Positions 7,267 to 18,222 of a stretch of DNA of 64,000 nucleotides are shown one piece after another (positions within the stretch are counted from its first letter, which is position 1; each line of letters begins with the position of its first letter). The stretch comes from Henriciella sp. (GTDB lineage: Bacteria; Pseudomonadota; Alphaproteobacteria; Caulobacterales; Hyphomonadaceae): assembly GCA_017642885.1 (NCBI GenBank), contig JAEPOM010000003.1, positions 1 to 64,000 of the forward strand, read 5' to 3'. The position numbers and the translations under genes are program-made. The notes beneath the pieces are model-generated. The model was not told where the DNA came from. It saw nothing but the letters and a program-made list of their open reading frames with translations, and did not search any database.

Positions 7267-9831
7267 CTAAGCGGCTTCCTGTGCGCGTGCGATCAATTCA
7301 GCTTTCACGCGCTCAGCCAGCTGCTTCACCGTGAACGGCTTCGACATGAAGCCAACTTCTCGATCATCGCCCAGCTTCGCGGCGACATCGCGTTCGGCAT
7401 AGCCAGACATGAACAGCACTTTGGCGGTCCCGAGCAGATCCTTGGCTTCCTTGATCAGGGTTGGCCCGTCCATTCCGGGCATAACCACGTCAGAGACGAC
7501 GAGATCGAATGCGCCCGGATTCTCTTCGAGGATCTCAAGGGCTTCTTCGCCGTCGCAGGCCTCTTCGACATCATAGCCGCGCGACTTCAGCTGTGACGCC
7601 GCAATTGAACGCACACCATCCTCGTCTTCAACCAGCAGGATGCGACCACGACCCGAAATATCCACCGGCACTGACACGGCGTTGACCGGCTGAGATTCCA
7701 GCACTTCGGCGACTGGGATTTCGTCAGCTTTCAGAGCCGGAAGGTAGATCTGGAACGTCGTGCCCTTCCCAACCGAACTGATCGGACAGATATAGCCTTC
7801 AGACTGTTTGATGATGCCGTAGACCGTCGAAAGCCCGAGCCCGGTTCCCAGCCCTTTTGGTTTGGTGGTGAAGAACGGATTGAAGATGTTCTTAAGGTTG
7901 TCAGGCGCAATGCCGTGACCGGTATCCTCAACCTCGATCAGCAGGTATTCGCCCTGCTCCACATACCGGAAGCCGTGCTTGTGCGCGTCCTGTTCGGTCG
8001 CACGTGACGTCTTGATTGTGAGTTTGCCGCCGGTGCCGCCATCCATGAGCAGCGCGTCGCGGGCATTGGTGGCGAGGTTGATGATCGCGGTTTCCAGCTG
8101 GTTCTTGTCGGCTTTGACCATAGGCAGATCACGGCCGTGGACCACATTGAAATCAATCCGCTCATCCAAAAGCTGACCAAGAAGAATGGCGAACTCGGAC
8201 AGGAAGTCGCCTGGCTCAAACACTTCCCGGCGAAAGGTTTGCTGGCGCGCGTAAGCGAGCAGCATTTGCACAAGATCCTTGGCGCGAACCGAGAATTCGT
8301 GGATTTTCTTCAGGTGATCGAAAGATGGATCGCCGACGGGGTGCTTGGACAATAGCTCGTCATTGTTAAGCATGATGCCGGTCAACACATTGTTGAAATC
8401 GTGCGCAACGCCGCCCGCCAGCTTACCGATGGCTTGCATCTTCTCACCTTGAGCGAGGCGCAGCTCCAGCTCTTTTTGTTCCGACATGTCGATGACATAG
8501 GCAACGGCAGGTTGCCCGCGACCATCCAGCGTGACGAACACGTTCACATGCTTCTGGTCTTCATCGGCGAGACGCAACCCGACAGGCTTGTCGATTGAAT
8601 CGAGAAGTTTCTCGCGCAGTTTGTTCTCGCCCTCTTCAGCAACGAAAAGATCGATGAACCGCGTGCCAGGCGAGCCAGAACCGCCCGCCAGCCCCATCAG
8701 AGCTCGGTTGCTATCTGTGATGATTGCGCCTTCCAGAGAATGCCCCTCAAGACGTACCGCCCCGAAGGGAGCATCATCAAACATCGGGTCGCCGTCTGGG
8801 CGCGGTGGTCGGCTCGCAGACGCGGCCAGCATGCGGCTTTCACCTTCGAGCAAGTTCTGGGCGTTTGCCAGCACGATCGTACGGCCGGTCGCATCGGCGC
8901 CCTTGCCGTTCCACGTCGTGATTGTTTGAACCGGGATCTCAACGCCGTCCCGGGATCGGATCATGACGTCGGCACGACCTGGCACGCCGGACTTGCGGTC
9001 GCGGCGCAGCATCTTGACGAACTCAGGTCGCATAATGTCGTCGAGGCGAATGCTCTTGGCGCTCTCTGGCAGCCCAAGCATTTCGCGCAACCAGGCATTG
9101 GCATAGCTGATTGTGCCATCCGGTCCGGACGAAAAGAATCCCATTGGCGCGTCTTCTACGTACAGCGCACGCATATCCGCCGCGCCTGTAACCTGATCGG
9201 TGCCAGTGATCCGGCGCAGACGCCAGATGACCCGGTCGCCTCTGAGCGGTGAAACGGAAGCCTCATATTGAACCGGAAGCGACTCGGTGCCGAGCGTCAT
9301 CGCCGGCAGCGTTTCTCGGCGCGTCTCGCCGGCCTTGGCAGCCTTGGACAAACGGAAAATTGGAGCCGCAAGGCCCGGTGCAGCGCTGAAAATTCGATCA
9401 ACCGATACCGGTCCCATGACGTCAGACTGTCCCATGAGCGCCATTTGCGTGAGGTCAGAATAAGCTTCATTGGCCGTCAGCGGCGCGCCGCCGCGATCAC
9501 TGATCAAAACCGCTTCTTCCAGCGCATCAACCCAGGAATAGCGCGGCGTGACGGGTTGCATCGCGTCGGCCATGGCACCGCGTTCCGGGAAAAGTCCCAT
9601 ACGCCGACCTGCACCGCGCAGGATCCAAAGCAGGAACACCATTCCGCCCGCAGCCATAGAGATCAGCAGGATCAATCCGGTCGGCCCACCGGCATTTGGC
9701 CAGGCAAGCGTCGCGCTCGCGGCACCCACGGCCAGCAGGAGGCAGGCCCAAAATCCCATTTGCAGCCAGTCCAACTGATGCGGCATGACTTGCTTTGGTG
9801 TTTCTTGGGCTTCAGGCGTATCTGCGGCCAT
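7267..9831 (-). CDS. cckA: Hybrid sensor histidine kinase CckA
   Basis: An 854-residue hybrid kinase. Two membrane segments lie near residues 27-72, then PAS domains (about 110-440), the HisKA dimerisation domain with AGGVAHDFNNVLTGIM (phospho-acceptor His477), an HATPase domain with the N, G1 and G2 boxes (INLATNARDAL, EDTGHGIA, GTGLGLSTVYGI), and a C-terminal receiver with phospho-acceptor Asp781 in DLVVSDVVMPGMDG. This order is that of CckA. In Caulobacter relatives CckA sits in the inner membrane and phosphorylates or dephosphorylates the master regulator CtrA through ChpT. Two GGTTAATC repeats 21 bp apart lie upstream (9946-9974). Confidence 0.93.
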   Translation of the reverse strand: MAADTPEAQETPKQVMPHQLDWLQMGFWACLLLAVGAASATLAWPNAGGPTGLILLISMAAGGMVFLLWILRGAGRRMGLFPERGAMADAMQPVTPRYSWVDALEEAVLISDRGGAPLTANEAYSDLTQMALMGQSDVMGPVSVDRIFSAAPGLAAPIFRLSKAAKAGETRRETLPAMTLGTESLPVQYEASVSPLRGDRVIWRLRRITGTDQVTGAADMRALYVEDAPMGFFSSGPDGTISYANAWLREMLGLPESAKSIRLDDIMRPEFVKMLRRDRKSGVPGRADVMIRSRDGVEIPVQTITTWNGKGADATGRTIVLANAQNLLEGESRMLAASASRPPRPDGDPMFDDAPFGAVRLEGHSLEGAIITDSNRALMGLAGGSGSPGTRFIDLFVAEEGENKLREKLLDSIDKPVGLRLADEDQKHVNVFVTLDGRGQPAVAYVIDMSEQKELELRLAQGEKMQAIGKLAGGVAHDFNNVLTGIMLNNDELLSKHPVGDPSFDHLKKIHEFSVRAKDLVQMLLAYARQQTFRREVFEPGDFLSEFAILLGQLLDERIDFNVVHGRDLPMVKADKNQLETAIINLATNARDALLMDGGTGGKLTIKTSRATEQDAHKHGFRYVEQGEYLLIEVEDTGHGIAPDNLKNIFNPFFTTKPKGLGTGLGLSTVYGIIKQSEGYICPISSVGKGTTFQIYLPALKADEIPVAEVLESQPVNAVSVPVDISGRGRILLVEDEDGVRSIAASQLKSRGYDVEEACDGEEALEILEENPGAFDLVVSDVVMPGMDGPTLIKEAKDLLGTAKVLFMSGYAERDVAAKLGDDREVGFMSKPFTVKQLAERVKAELIARAQEAA

Positions 9832-10023
9832 TACGATTACTCCGGCTCGAGCGTTGCGCAGCTCGATGATTCGTACTCACTTATAGCAGGACTTCGCACC
9901 ATGTCGCATCGCACCTGCTCCAATATATCCTTTTGCACCCGGAATGGTTAATCAAACGAGAAGGCTGGTTAATCTCGTCCGACAAATTATAGAGGTTTCA
10001 TTACAGTTTACGAAAGGTTCGCC

Positions 10024-11892
10024 ATGCGTCTTGTATCCTCTGCTCTCGCCCTCGTTTTGATCGGCGGCGCGACCGCGTGTGGAGGCCAGACACCGGCATC
10101 CACTTCTCCAGAAACACCCCAAGCACAAGTCGACGCATCAAACGCTGCTCAAGAAGCTGAAACCGAGCGGCTCAACGCGTTTTTCGAAACCAAATTCAAC
10201 GAAAGCCTGTCACGCAGTCCGATGAGCGCCACATTCCTTGGCAGCCGTGAGAATTACGACAAATGGAACGATGCATCGGACGCCAACCGCTTGGCCGAAA
10301 TGGAGATCCAGCGCGCGACAGTCGCCGAGATGCGCGAGCTGTTCGATCCGGAAGCCCTGTCTGACCAAGGCCGCCTGTCGTTTCGTCTGGCGGAATACCA
10401 ACTCGAACTTGCGGAGAAAGCCTTTGCGCGGCGTTGGCATAATTATTCATTCAGCCAGATGCGCGGGGCCCATGCTGGGATCGCTTCCTTCCTGATTGGC
10501 CAGCACAAAGTGACCAGCAAGTCGGACGCCGAAGCCTATATCGCTCGGTTGCGTGGGATCGAGACCTATCTCGGACAAAATCTCGCCAACGCCCAGACGT
10601 CCGCTGAAATGGGCATCCGCCCGCCGCTCTTCGTCTATGATTTCGTCATCAATGGGTCGGCAAATGTGATTGACGGGTATCCGTTCGAAGGGGTTGGACC
10701 TGAACGCCCGTCTCCTCTGTACGCAGACTTCGTCAGCAAGGTCGACGCACTCGTCACCAATACCACTATCACAGAGGAAGAGGCGCAGGATCTCAAATTT
10801 GAGGCCCGCGGAGCACTGCTTGAGAACGTGTATCCGACCTATTTCGAACTCATAACCTGGGTCAGCGAAGATCAAGTCAATGCGACGACGGATGATGGCG
10901 CGTGGAAGCTCCCGGATGGCGACGCCTATTACCGTGATCGACTGGCGCAAATGACTACGACTGACATGACCCCAGACGAAATCCACGATCTAGGTCTCGC
11001 CGAAGTCGCGCGCATTCACGAGGAAATGCGGGCGATCATGCAGCAGGTCGAGTATGACGGGACGCTGCAGGACTTCTTCGAATTCACGCGAACAGACGAA
11101 CAGTTTTTCAAGCCGAACACAGATGAAGGCAAAGCTGAATATCTTGCCGAAGCGACCGCGATGATCGACACTATGCGCGAGGCCCTGCCGACCGTATTCA
11201 ACACATTCCCGAAAGCGGAAATGGAAGTGAAAGCGGTTGAAGCGTTCCGCGAGCGCGCGGCGGGCAAAGCCTTCTATCAACGCCCAGCGCCGGATGGATC
11301 TCGCCCCGGCGTTTACTACGCCAACCTGTATCGCATGCAGGACATGCCGCTCTATCAGATGGAAGCGCTGGCTTATCATGAGGGTATTCCCGGCCACCAC
11401 ATGCAACTCGCCATCTCGCAGGAGCTGACTGGCATTCCCAAGTTCCGGAAATATGGAAGCGTGACCGCCTACACTGAAGGCTGGGGGCTCTATTCGGAAT
11501 TCCTGCCCAAAGAGATGGGATTCTATGAAGACCCGTATTCTGACTTTGGTCGCCTCGCGATGGAATTGTGGCGCGCCGCGCGACTAGTTGTCGACACGGG
11601 TCTACACGCCAAGCAGTGGACGCGTGAGGAAGCGATCGACTATTTGCTGGTCAACACGCCGAACCCTGAAGGCGACGCGCGCAAGGCGATCGAGCGATAC
11701 ATCGTGATGCCAGGCCAGGCGACGGCCTACAAGATCGGTATGAACAAGATCGTCGAACTGCGCGAAGACGCGCGAGCTCGACTAGGGGACGCGTTTGATA
11801 TTCGGGATTTCCATGACGTTGTCCTCAAGGACGGTCCGGTCCCCCTTCAAATTCTAGAGGAGAATGTTGAAAACTGGATCACAAACCAGTGA
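10024..11892 (+). CDS. DUF885 lipoprotein, putative metallo-hydrolase
   Basis: A 622-residue exported protein with a lipoprotein signal (lipobox GATAC near residue 19) and then a Thr/Ser/Gln-rich linker. Residues about 50-620 are the DUF885 fold. The signature AYHEGIPGHHMQLAI places His452-Glu453 and His458-His459 in an HExxxHH-like zinc motif. A downstream glutamate-containing helix (YTEGWGLYSEFL, about residue 485) fits the third ligand seen in M3/M32-like gluzincins. AAAGG precedes the start. The gene is divergent from cckA and monocistronic. Peptidase activity is inferred from fold and motif only. Confidence 0.88.
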   Translation: MRLVSSALALVLIGGATACGGQTPASTSPETPQAQVDASNAAQEAETERLNAFFETKFNESLSRSPMSATFLGSRENYDKWNDASDANRLAEMEIQRATVAEMRELFDPEALSDQGRLSFRLAEYQLELAEKAFARRWHNYSFSQMRGAHAGIASFLIGQHKVTSKSDAEAYIARLRGIETYLGQNLANAQTSAEMGIRPPLFVYDFVINGSANVIDGYPFEGVGPERPSPLYADFVSKVDALVTNTTITEEEAQDLKFEARGALLENVYPTYFELITWVSEDQVNATTDDGAWKLPDGDAYYRDRLAQMTTTDMTPDEIHDLGLAEVARIHEEMRAIMQQVEYDGTLQDFFEFTRTDEQFFKPNTDEGKAEYLAEATAMIDTMREALPTVFNTFPKAEMEVKAVEAFRERAAGKAFYQRPAPDGSRPGVYYANLYRMQDMPLYQMEALAYHEGIPGHHMQLAISQELTGIPKFRKYGSVTAYTEGWGLYSEFLPKEMGFYEDPYSDFGRLAMELWRAARLVVDTGLHAKQWTREEAIDYLLVNTPNPEGDARKAIERYIVMPGQATAYKIGMNKIVELREDARARLGDAFDIRDFHDVVLKDGPVPLQILEENVENWITNQ

Positions 11893-11997
11893 GAATAGAG
11901 CAATTTCCTTCCCCTAGAGGCAGGTATTTAGAAATCTGATTCTATTGTTTAGGTTTTTTTGTTGCACTGCGGCAAAACCATACCCTAATGGAGCACC

Positions 11998-13110
11998 ATG
12001 AAACTCTCAGTCTTAAAAGAAGTGGCGGCGGGCGATCGACGCGTCGCCGCCACACCCGAGACCGTCAAGAAATATGTCGGGCTTGGTCATGAAGTGACGA
12101 TCGAGGCCGGTGCGGGCCTCGATGCCGGCTATATTGATGCGGCCTATACCGAGGCCGGCGCCAAGGTCGAGACGTCCGCGGATGGCGCTTTGAAAGGTGC
12201 CGACGTTGTCCTTTGCGTACGAACGCCAGATGCGGGCAAACTTCCCGAAGGTATAACCGTGATCGGCCTGCTTGACCCATTCAAGTTCGACGCGGCGGCC
12301 TTTAATGGCAGGAAAGCCACGACGCTCGCCATGGAATTCACGCCGCGGATTACGCGCGCCCAGAGCATGGATGCGCTGTCCTCGCAATCGAACCTGGCTG
12401 GCTATCGCGCTGTTATCGAAGGCGCGACGCTGTATGGCCGCGCGATGCCGATGATGATGACCGCCGCGGGCACAGTCGCTCCGGCCAAGGTCTTCGTGAT
12501 GGGAGCCGGTGTTGCTGGCCTGCAGGCTATCGCGACCGCCAGACGCCTCGGCGCCGTGGTCACCGCGACAGACGTCCGCCCGGCAGCGAAAGAACAAGTC
12601 GCTTCGCTCGGCGCGAAATTCATCGCGGTCGAGGACGAAGAGTTTAAAGCAGCCGAGACTGCTGGCGGATACGCCAAGCAAATGTCGGAAGAGTATCAAA
12701 AGAAGCAGGCTGAACTCGTCGCCAACCACATTGCCAAGCAAGACATTGTGGTAACGACAGCCCTGATCCCCGGTCGCGCCGCACCCGTTCTGGTCAGCGC
12801 GGATATGGTCAAGACCATGCGCCCGGGTTCGGTCATCGTGGACATGGCGGTTAGTCAGGGTGGCAACTGCCCGTTGTCGGAACCGGATGTGATCGTTGAT
12901 GAAGGCGGCGTCAAAGTCGCTGGCTTCACCAACCTGCCCGCGCACCTGCCCGCAGATGCCAGCGCGCTGTACGCCAAGAACCTGATTGCCTTCCTGCCAC
13001 TGATCACAGCGGAGGATGGTAGCCTCAACCTTGATACTGACGATGAGATCGTCACCGCGATGATGCTGACCCGCAGCGGCGAAACTGTAAATGAGAGGAT
13101 TTCCTCATGA
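11998..13110 (+). CDS. pntAA: NAD(P) transhydrogenase subunit alpha part 1
   Basis: A 370-residue soluble NAD(H)-binding component (domain I) of proton-translocating transhydrogenase. Recognisable features are the N-terminal alanine-dehydrogenase-like half ([19 protein letters not shown]), the Rossmann motif [22 protein letters not shown] (about residues 166-187), the RQD-loop region around the [11 protein letters not shown] segment, and the C-terminal [17 protein letters not shown]. The complex moves a hydride from NADH to NADP+ at the expense of proton-motive force. The alpha subunit is split into two genes, as is usual in alphaproteobacteria. GGAG precedes the start, and the stop overlaps pntAB (ATGA). 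Confidence 0.95.
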   Translation: MKLSVLKEVAAGDRRVAATPETVKKYVGLGHEVTIEAGAGLDAGYIDAAYTEAGAKVETSADGALKGADVVLCVRTPDAGKLPEGITVIGLLDPFKFDAAAFNGRKATTLAMEFTPRITRAQSMDALSSQSNLAGYRAVIEGATLYGRAMPMMMTAAGTVAPAKVFVMGAGVAGLQAIATARRLGAVVTATDVRPAAKEQVASLGAKFIAVEDEEFKAAETAGGYAKQMSEEYQKKQAELVANHIAKQDIVVTTALIPGRAAPVLVSADMVKTMRPGSVIVDMAVSQGGNCPLSEPDVIVDEGGVKVAGFTNLPAHLPADASALYAKNLIAFLPLITAEDGSLNLDTDDEIVTAMMLTRSGETVNERISS

Positions 13111-13478
13111 GAAAAGCCCTGATCCTGGGCGCGATGGTCGGAGCGGTCGCTCTGCCTGCCCATGCGGCTGAGGCAAGCGCTATCAGCCCCACCGTCTTCC
13201 TGGCTGCAATCTTCGCAATGGCCTGTTTCGTAGGCTACTACGTCGTTTGGTCTGTAACCCCCGCGCTGCACACGCCGCTCATGGCTGTGACCAACGCGAT
13301 TTCGTCGGTGATCATTGTCGGCGCGATTGTCGCCGCAACCGCCTCCGGCGCTGTACAGGGTGGCTGGATCGCCAAAGCTCTTGGCGGCGTCGCGGTGGCG
13401 CTTGCCAGCGTCAACATTTTCGGCGGATTCCTCGTCACCCAGCGCATGCTGGCCATGTATAAGAAGAAGGGAGACTAG
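13107..13478 (+). CDS. pntAB: NAD(P) transhydrogenase subunit alpha part 2
   Basis: A 123-residue membrane component carrying the alpha-subunit helices of the transhydrogenase proton channel. After an export-like N-terminus (to about residue 20) come three transmembrane helices: [36 protein letters not shown], and the region [20 protein letters not shown]. The [20 protein letters not shown] stretch is the conserved channel segment. GAGAGG sits upstream inside the end of pntAA. It overlaps pntAA by 4 bp and is followed by pntB 4 bp downstream. Confidence 0.93.
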   Translation: MRKALILGAMVGAVALPAHAAEASAISPTVFLAAIFAMACFVGYYVVWSVTPALHTPLMAVTNAISSVIIVGAIVAATASGAVQGGWIAKALGGVAVALASVNIFGGFLVTQRMLAMYKKKGD

Positions 13479-13482
13479 TCCG

Positions 13483-14898
13483 ATGGAACAGTTCCAAACG
13501 ACCTGGGCACCCCTGCTCTATCTCGCATCGGGGGTCCTGTTCATCCTCGCGCTTCGCGGCCTTTCCAGCCCAGCCACCAGCCGTGCAGGGAACCGCAATG
13601 GCATGATCGGTATGACCATCGCGGTCGTCACCACACTCGTGCTGTTCTGGAACGCGCTCGACGCCACAACCTGGGGCATTCTCGCTGCAGGCGCTCTCGT
13701 AGGCGGCGGCATTGGCGCTTACATTGCGCGTAAGATCCCAATGACGGACATGCCGCAGCTTGTTGCGGCGTTCCACTCTCTGGTGGGTCTCGCAGCTGTG
13801 CTCGTCGCCGCTGCCGCGCTCTATGCACCAGTCAGCTTCGGTATCGGCTCTGTCGGCGATCTTGCGACGGCATCACTGATCGAGCTTGCGCTCGGGTCGG
13901 CGATTGGTGCGCTGACATTTACCGGGTCCGTGATCGCGTTCGCAAAACTCAATGGCAACATGTCTGGGGCGCCAATCTTGCTCCCGGCGCGCCATCTGCT
14001 GAATATCCTGATTGGGGCCGGTATCGTCGCCATGGTCGTCGTATTGGTGACCAGCGGCGGAAGCGCCACCTGGGCCTTCTGGGGTCTTACGGGACTGGCC
14101 CTGGTTCTCGGTATCACGCTGATCATCCCGATTGGCGGCGCAGATATGCCGGTCGTAGTTTCGATGCTGAACTCCTATTCCGGTTGGGCCGCGGCGGCGC
14201 TGGGCTTCACGCTCGGCAATTTCGCCCTGATCATTACCGGCGCGCTGGTTGGCTCGTCCGGTGCCATCCTGTCCTACATCATGTGTAAGGGCATGAACCG
14301 GAGTTTCATCTCAGTCATACTGGGCGGCTTTGGCGGCGATGATGCGGCCGCTGCTGCAGGAGATCAGGAAGAGCGTCCGTTCAAGCGCGGCTCTGCCGAA
14401 GACGCTGCTTTCATCATGAAGAATGCGTCGAAAGTGATCATCGTGCCTGGATATGGAATGGCGGTGGCGCAGGCTCAGCACGCTTTGAAAGAGATGTGCG
14501 ACAAGCTGAAAGAAGAAGGCGTTGAAGTGAAATATGCCATCCACCCAGTTGCGGGCCGGATGCCAGGTCACATGAACGTCCTGCTGGCAGAAGCCCAGGT
14601 CCCATATGATGAAGTGTTTGAACTTGAGGACATCAATTCTGATTTCCGCAATTCCGAAGTGGCGTTCGTTATTGGTGCGAACGACGTGACCAACCCGGCG
14701 GCAAAGACAGACACGACGTCGCCGATCTATGGCATGCCGGTTCTCGACGTCGAAAATGCGGGCACCGTGCTCTTCATCAAACGCTCGATGGGCTCTGGCT
14801 ATGCTGGCATCCAAAATGAGCTGTTTTTCCGCGACAACACGATGATGTTGCTCTCGGATGCAAAGAAGATGGTCGAAGACATCGTCAAGTCGCTCTAG
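13483..14898 (+). CDS. pntB: NAD(P) transhydrogenase subunit beta
   Basis: A 471-residue subunit with about nine transmembrane helices (residues 10-265) and a C-terminal NADP(H)-binding Rossmann domain (about 290-471). The NADP domain shows VIIVPGYGMAVAQAQHALKE, YAIHPVAGRMPGHMNVLLAE and the KRSMGSGYAGIQNELFF loop that closes over bound NADP. The ATG at 13483 is chosen because it follows pntAB by 4 bp and gives the standard length; an in-frame start far upstream would run through pntAB. The pntAA-AB-B operon supplies NADPH. Confidence 0.95.
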   Translation: MEQFQTTWAPLLYLASGVLFILALRGLSSPATSRAGNRNGMIGMTIAVVTTLVLFWNALDATTWGILAAGALVGGGIGAYIARKIPMTDMPQLVAAFHSLVGLAAVLVAAAALYAPVSFGIGSVGDLATASLIELALGSAIGALTFTGSVIAFAKLNGNMSGAPILLPARHLLNILIGAGIVAMVVVLVTSGGSATWAFWGLTGLALVLGITLIIPIGGADMPVVVSMLNSYSGWAAAALGFTLGNFALIITGALVGSSGAILSYIMCKGMNRSFISVILGGFGGDDAAAAAGDQEERPFKRGSAEDAAFIMKNASKVIIVPGYGMAVAQAQHALKEMCDKLKEEGVEVKYAIHPVAGRMPGHMNVLLAEAQVPYDEVFELEDINSDFRNSEVAFVIGANDVTNPAAKTDTTSPIYGMPVLDVENAGTVLFIKRSMGSGYAGIQNELFFRDNTMMLLSDAKKMVEDIVKSL

Positions 14899-14910
14899 GG
14901 AGCGCCTTGA

Positions 14911-15930
<1,020 letters not shown>

Positions 15931-15958
15931 CACGCGCCGACCAAAGCAGGTAGATTCT

Positions 15959-15990
15959 AAAAGGGCCTCGATGCATGTCGGGGCCCTTTC
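15959..15990 (+). terminator. Intrinsic terminator after the NMO gene
   Basis: AAAGGGCC and GGCCCTTT form a perfect stem around a short loop, followed by TTTC. It ends the transcript carrying the nitronate monooxygenase gene. Confidence 0.8.
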
Positions 15991-16047
15991 ATCATTTCGG
16001 ACTCACGATAAGCTCGCGCGTCTAACAATCATCTAAAGGGGGTCACG

Positions 16048-17052
16048 ATGGCCGAGTTAATTGCCGAAGTGTTTTCCGTCAGCGGCCTGTTCACGCTGCT
16101 CATGCTACTTCTATTGCAAGCCGTGCTGGGCTTCGACAACCTGCTCTATATCTCAATCGAGTCGCAACGGGTCGGGCCTGAGAAGGCCCCCATGGTGCGC
16201 CGCTGGGGCATCGGCCTCGCAGTTGTGCTGCGGATCGTGCTGTTGGTCGTCATTGTCAATTTGTTCTCGCTGCTGGCCGAACCCTTGTTCAATATCGGCC
16301 TGAAAGGCTTCCTGGAAGGCGAGTTTACGCTTCAGGCCATGGTTACGCTCGCAGGTGGCGGCTTCATCATTTACACCGCGATCAAGGAAATCCATCACCT
16401 CCTCGCCGTCGATCATATCGAACACACCGAAGGCTCGGCGAGTAAATCCGTGACGCAGGCGATTGTGATGATTGTCGCCATGAACCTGGTTTTCTCTTTC
16501 GATTCTATTCTCTCCGCGATGGCGATTGCGAATGTTGAAGTCGCTAATGTCGTCAACGCTTCGGGAGAGGTGATGAACACATTCACTGGGAGTGTTGTGC
16601 AGTGTAAATCCGACCTGATCGCCAATCCGATCGCTGGAGCCGTCGGGTGCGAACCAGGCAAGGACTACCAGGTCTGGATCATGGCGATTGCCATCCTCTC
16701 ATCCGGGGTTGTGATGATCCTGCTCGCGGATTACGTGGCCGACTTCCTCAAGCGCAACCGGATGTACGAGGTGTTGGGCCTGTTTATCCTATTCCTCGTT
16801 GGGGTCCTGCTGGTCACCGAAGGCGCGCATCTGGCACATCTGAAAATGTTCGGCTTCCCGATCGATGCGATGAGTAAGTCGAGCTTCTATCTCGTGGTCG
16901 GCGTGCTGGTGATTACGGATATTATCTCCACCAATTATCAGAAACGCCTCTGGGCCCAACGTGAAGCGGAACTTCGCAGCGCTGGCAACAAAGCCGACGA
17001 CGCGATCAAAGCGGTTGATGCGCACATCGCGAAGCATGGTAATGTTGGCTGA
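16048..17052 (+). CDS. TerC-family integral membrane protein
   Basis: A 334-residue membrane protein with about eight hydrophobic helices. Conserved TerC features are the intramembrane acidic motifs: VLGFDNLLYISIES in helix 1 and MNLVFSFDSILSAMAIANV in helix 4, both with Asp in the bilayer, plus DIISTNYQKRLW near the end. TerC proteins are implicated in metal (manganese) export to extracytoplasmic enzymes or in tellurite resistance; which applies here is unknown. An insert of about 40 residues with two cysteines (VVQCKSDLIANPIAGAVGCE) after helix 4 is unusual and could form a periplasmic disulfide loop. GGGGG precedes the start. Confidence 0.85.
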   Translation: MAELIAEVFSVSGLFTLLMLLLLQAVLGFDNLLYISIESQRVGPEKAPMVRRWGIGLAVVLRIVLLVVIVNLFSLLAEPLFNIGLKGFLEGEFTLQAMVTLAGGGFIIYTAIKEIHHLLAVDHIEHTEGSASKSVTQAIVMIVAMNLVFSFDSILSAMAIANVEVANVVNASGEVMNTFTGSVVQCKSDLIANPIAGAVGCEPGKDYQVWIMAIAILSSGVVMILLADYVADFLKRNRMYEVLGLFILFLVGVLLVTEGAHLAHLKMFGFPIDAMSKSSFYLVVGVLVITDIISTNYQKRLWAQREAELRSAGNKADDAIKAVDAHIAKHGNVG

Positions 17053-17063
17053 TATCCGAAGAC

Positions 17064-17089
17064 GCGGCGCCTCAAGTCCGAGGCGCCGC
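17064..17089. terminator. Strong hairpin between convergent genes
   Basis: GCGGCGCCTC and GAGGCGCCGC make a perfect 10-bp stem with a 6-base loop, midway between the terC-like gene and the convergent fliM-like gene. The T-run is short, so it may act with Rho or as an RNA-stabilising end. Confidence 0.65.
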
Positions 17090-17108
17090 TTGTACCGAGC
17101 GGGAACAC

Positions 17109-18128
17109 CTAACCCTTGAACGCGCCAATACGTTTGGTGACCTGCAAAGCAACCTTTTTGCCTTTGCGCCCCATGCGACCTTCGAACGCGACATTGCCAT
17201 CGCGGCCACCTGAGAGAAGTTCGACAGGCTGATCCGCCGGTAAACCGAGCAGCAGCGTCGACCCGGCTTTGAGCTGTGTGATCCGGCTGAGTGGGACGGT
17301 CAACGAGGCGAGGCGCGCGGTAAGAACCGCCGTCACATCAGGACTGGTAAGGGCTGCCGGTTCGGTAGAGGCGTCAGGTTGATCGCTCGGGGCTTCGCCT
17401 TCGATCAACGCAAGCTCACTGTGCAATCCCGCAGCTTCCACGGCGTATTCTGAGACCTGAACCTGCGTGACTGGAATAAGACTGCTGACATAGGCGACAT
17501 CGGTCTCGATTGCCTGAAGCTGGTAGGTCTCATGGATCGCCATCCCGAACGGAACCAGCAACTGTTCCAGCAAGGCACAATCAATTGCGCTGAGCGTCCA
17601 GCCATCTCCGAGACGTCCAGCTGATCCTCTCGCGCCGCAAGCGCGCGCAATAATCGCATCCGCAAGAACCGGCGGCAGGCAAACCAATGCACGAATGTCT
17701 GTTTCGCTGGGCCCGATGCAGGCCACAGCGCTCGACTTGCCCTGCAGAAGGCCGGCAAGGTCCGTTCGGGGTATTTCTGCGCACTCGGAAACGGTGATCG
17801 CGGCTTTTACGCCTGTGCCAGACCCGAGCGCCATCGCCAGGCGCGCGGCCAGTTTGTAAGCGCGGCGCTCCTGCGCGGGTGTCACGTTTGCGGTCTGAAG
17901 GTCAAAATTCTCAGGCTGTTTTGGCTCGATCACTTTCGGCGTTGCTAACTCATCGGCCAGCGCGGTCTGTTGCGGCTTCGGTCGCAACAAGGCTTCGATT
18001 TCCTCGGCAGAAAGGACTCCGCGCGAGGATGGAAATTTATAATCTTCTTCAGGCTTTTCGGCAGCCGTCATTGTTCCGGTATCCATCAACCAGTCAGATT
18101 TAGCGATTGATTTGGGACCGTCTCGCAT
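17109..18128 (-). CDS. fliM: FliM-like flagellar motor switch protein
   Basis: A 339-residue protein. VLSAEEIEALL at about residues 38-48 resembles the N-terminal CheY-binding motif of FliM. The middle domain (about 80-240) is CheC-like but divergent. The C-terminal SpoA domain (VPLSRITQLKAGSTLLLG ... FEGRMGRKGKKVALQVTKRI, about 275-336) is the C-ring domain shared by FliM and FliN. FliM couples CheY-P to motor switching at the C ring. The gene stands outside any flagellar cluster and has a near-consensus CtrA box 46-60 bp upstream, the expected control for early flagellar genes in this group. Middle-domain divergence leaves room for a paralogue role. Confidence 0.78.
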   Translation of the reverse strand: MRDGPKSIAKSDWLMDTGTMTAAEKPEEDYKFPSSRGVLSAEEIEALLRPKPQQTALADELATPKVIEPKQPENFDLQTANVTPAQERRAYKLAARLAMALGSGTGVKAAITVSECAEIPRTDLAGLLQGKSSAVACIGPSETDIRALVCLPPVLADAIIARACGARGSAGRLGDGWTLSAIDCALLEQLLVPFGMAIHETYQLQAIETDVAYVSSLIPVTQVQVSEYAVEAAGLHSELALIEGEAPSDQPDASTEPAALTSPDVTAVLTARLASLTVPLSRITQLKAGSTLLLGLPADQPVELLSGGRDGNVAFEGRMGRKGKKVALQVTKRIGAFKG

Positions 18129-18173
18129 TCTGCACCTGTCACCAATGGAATTATGATCAGTGCGTTAACACGG

Positions 18174-18188
18174 TTAATGAATCGTTAG
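18174..18188. promoter_or_regulatory. Near-consensus CtrA box upstream of fliM-like gene
   Basis: TTAA-N7-TTAG, one base from the Caulobacter CtrA consensus TTAA-N7-TTAA. It lies 46-60 bp before the start of the FliM-like gene, in a gap rich in TTAA. A GAATC (GANTC, CcrM methylation) site sits inside the box and another occurs at 18210. Confidence 0.5.
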
Positions 18189-18222
18189 GATTTTGGAGTC
18201 CGTCCGTTAAGAATCGTTCGGA

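Noticed and set aside
12013-12945. Long minus-strand open frame of about 310 codons
   Set aside because: It lies wholly antisense to pntAA, whose protein is unmistakable; the frame is a by-product of biased codon use.
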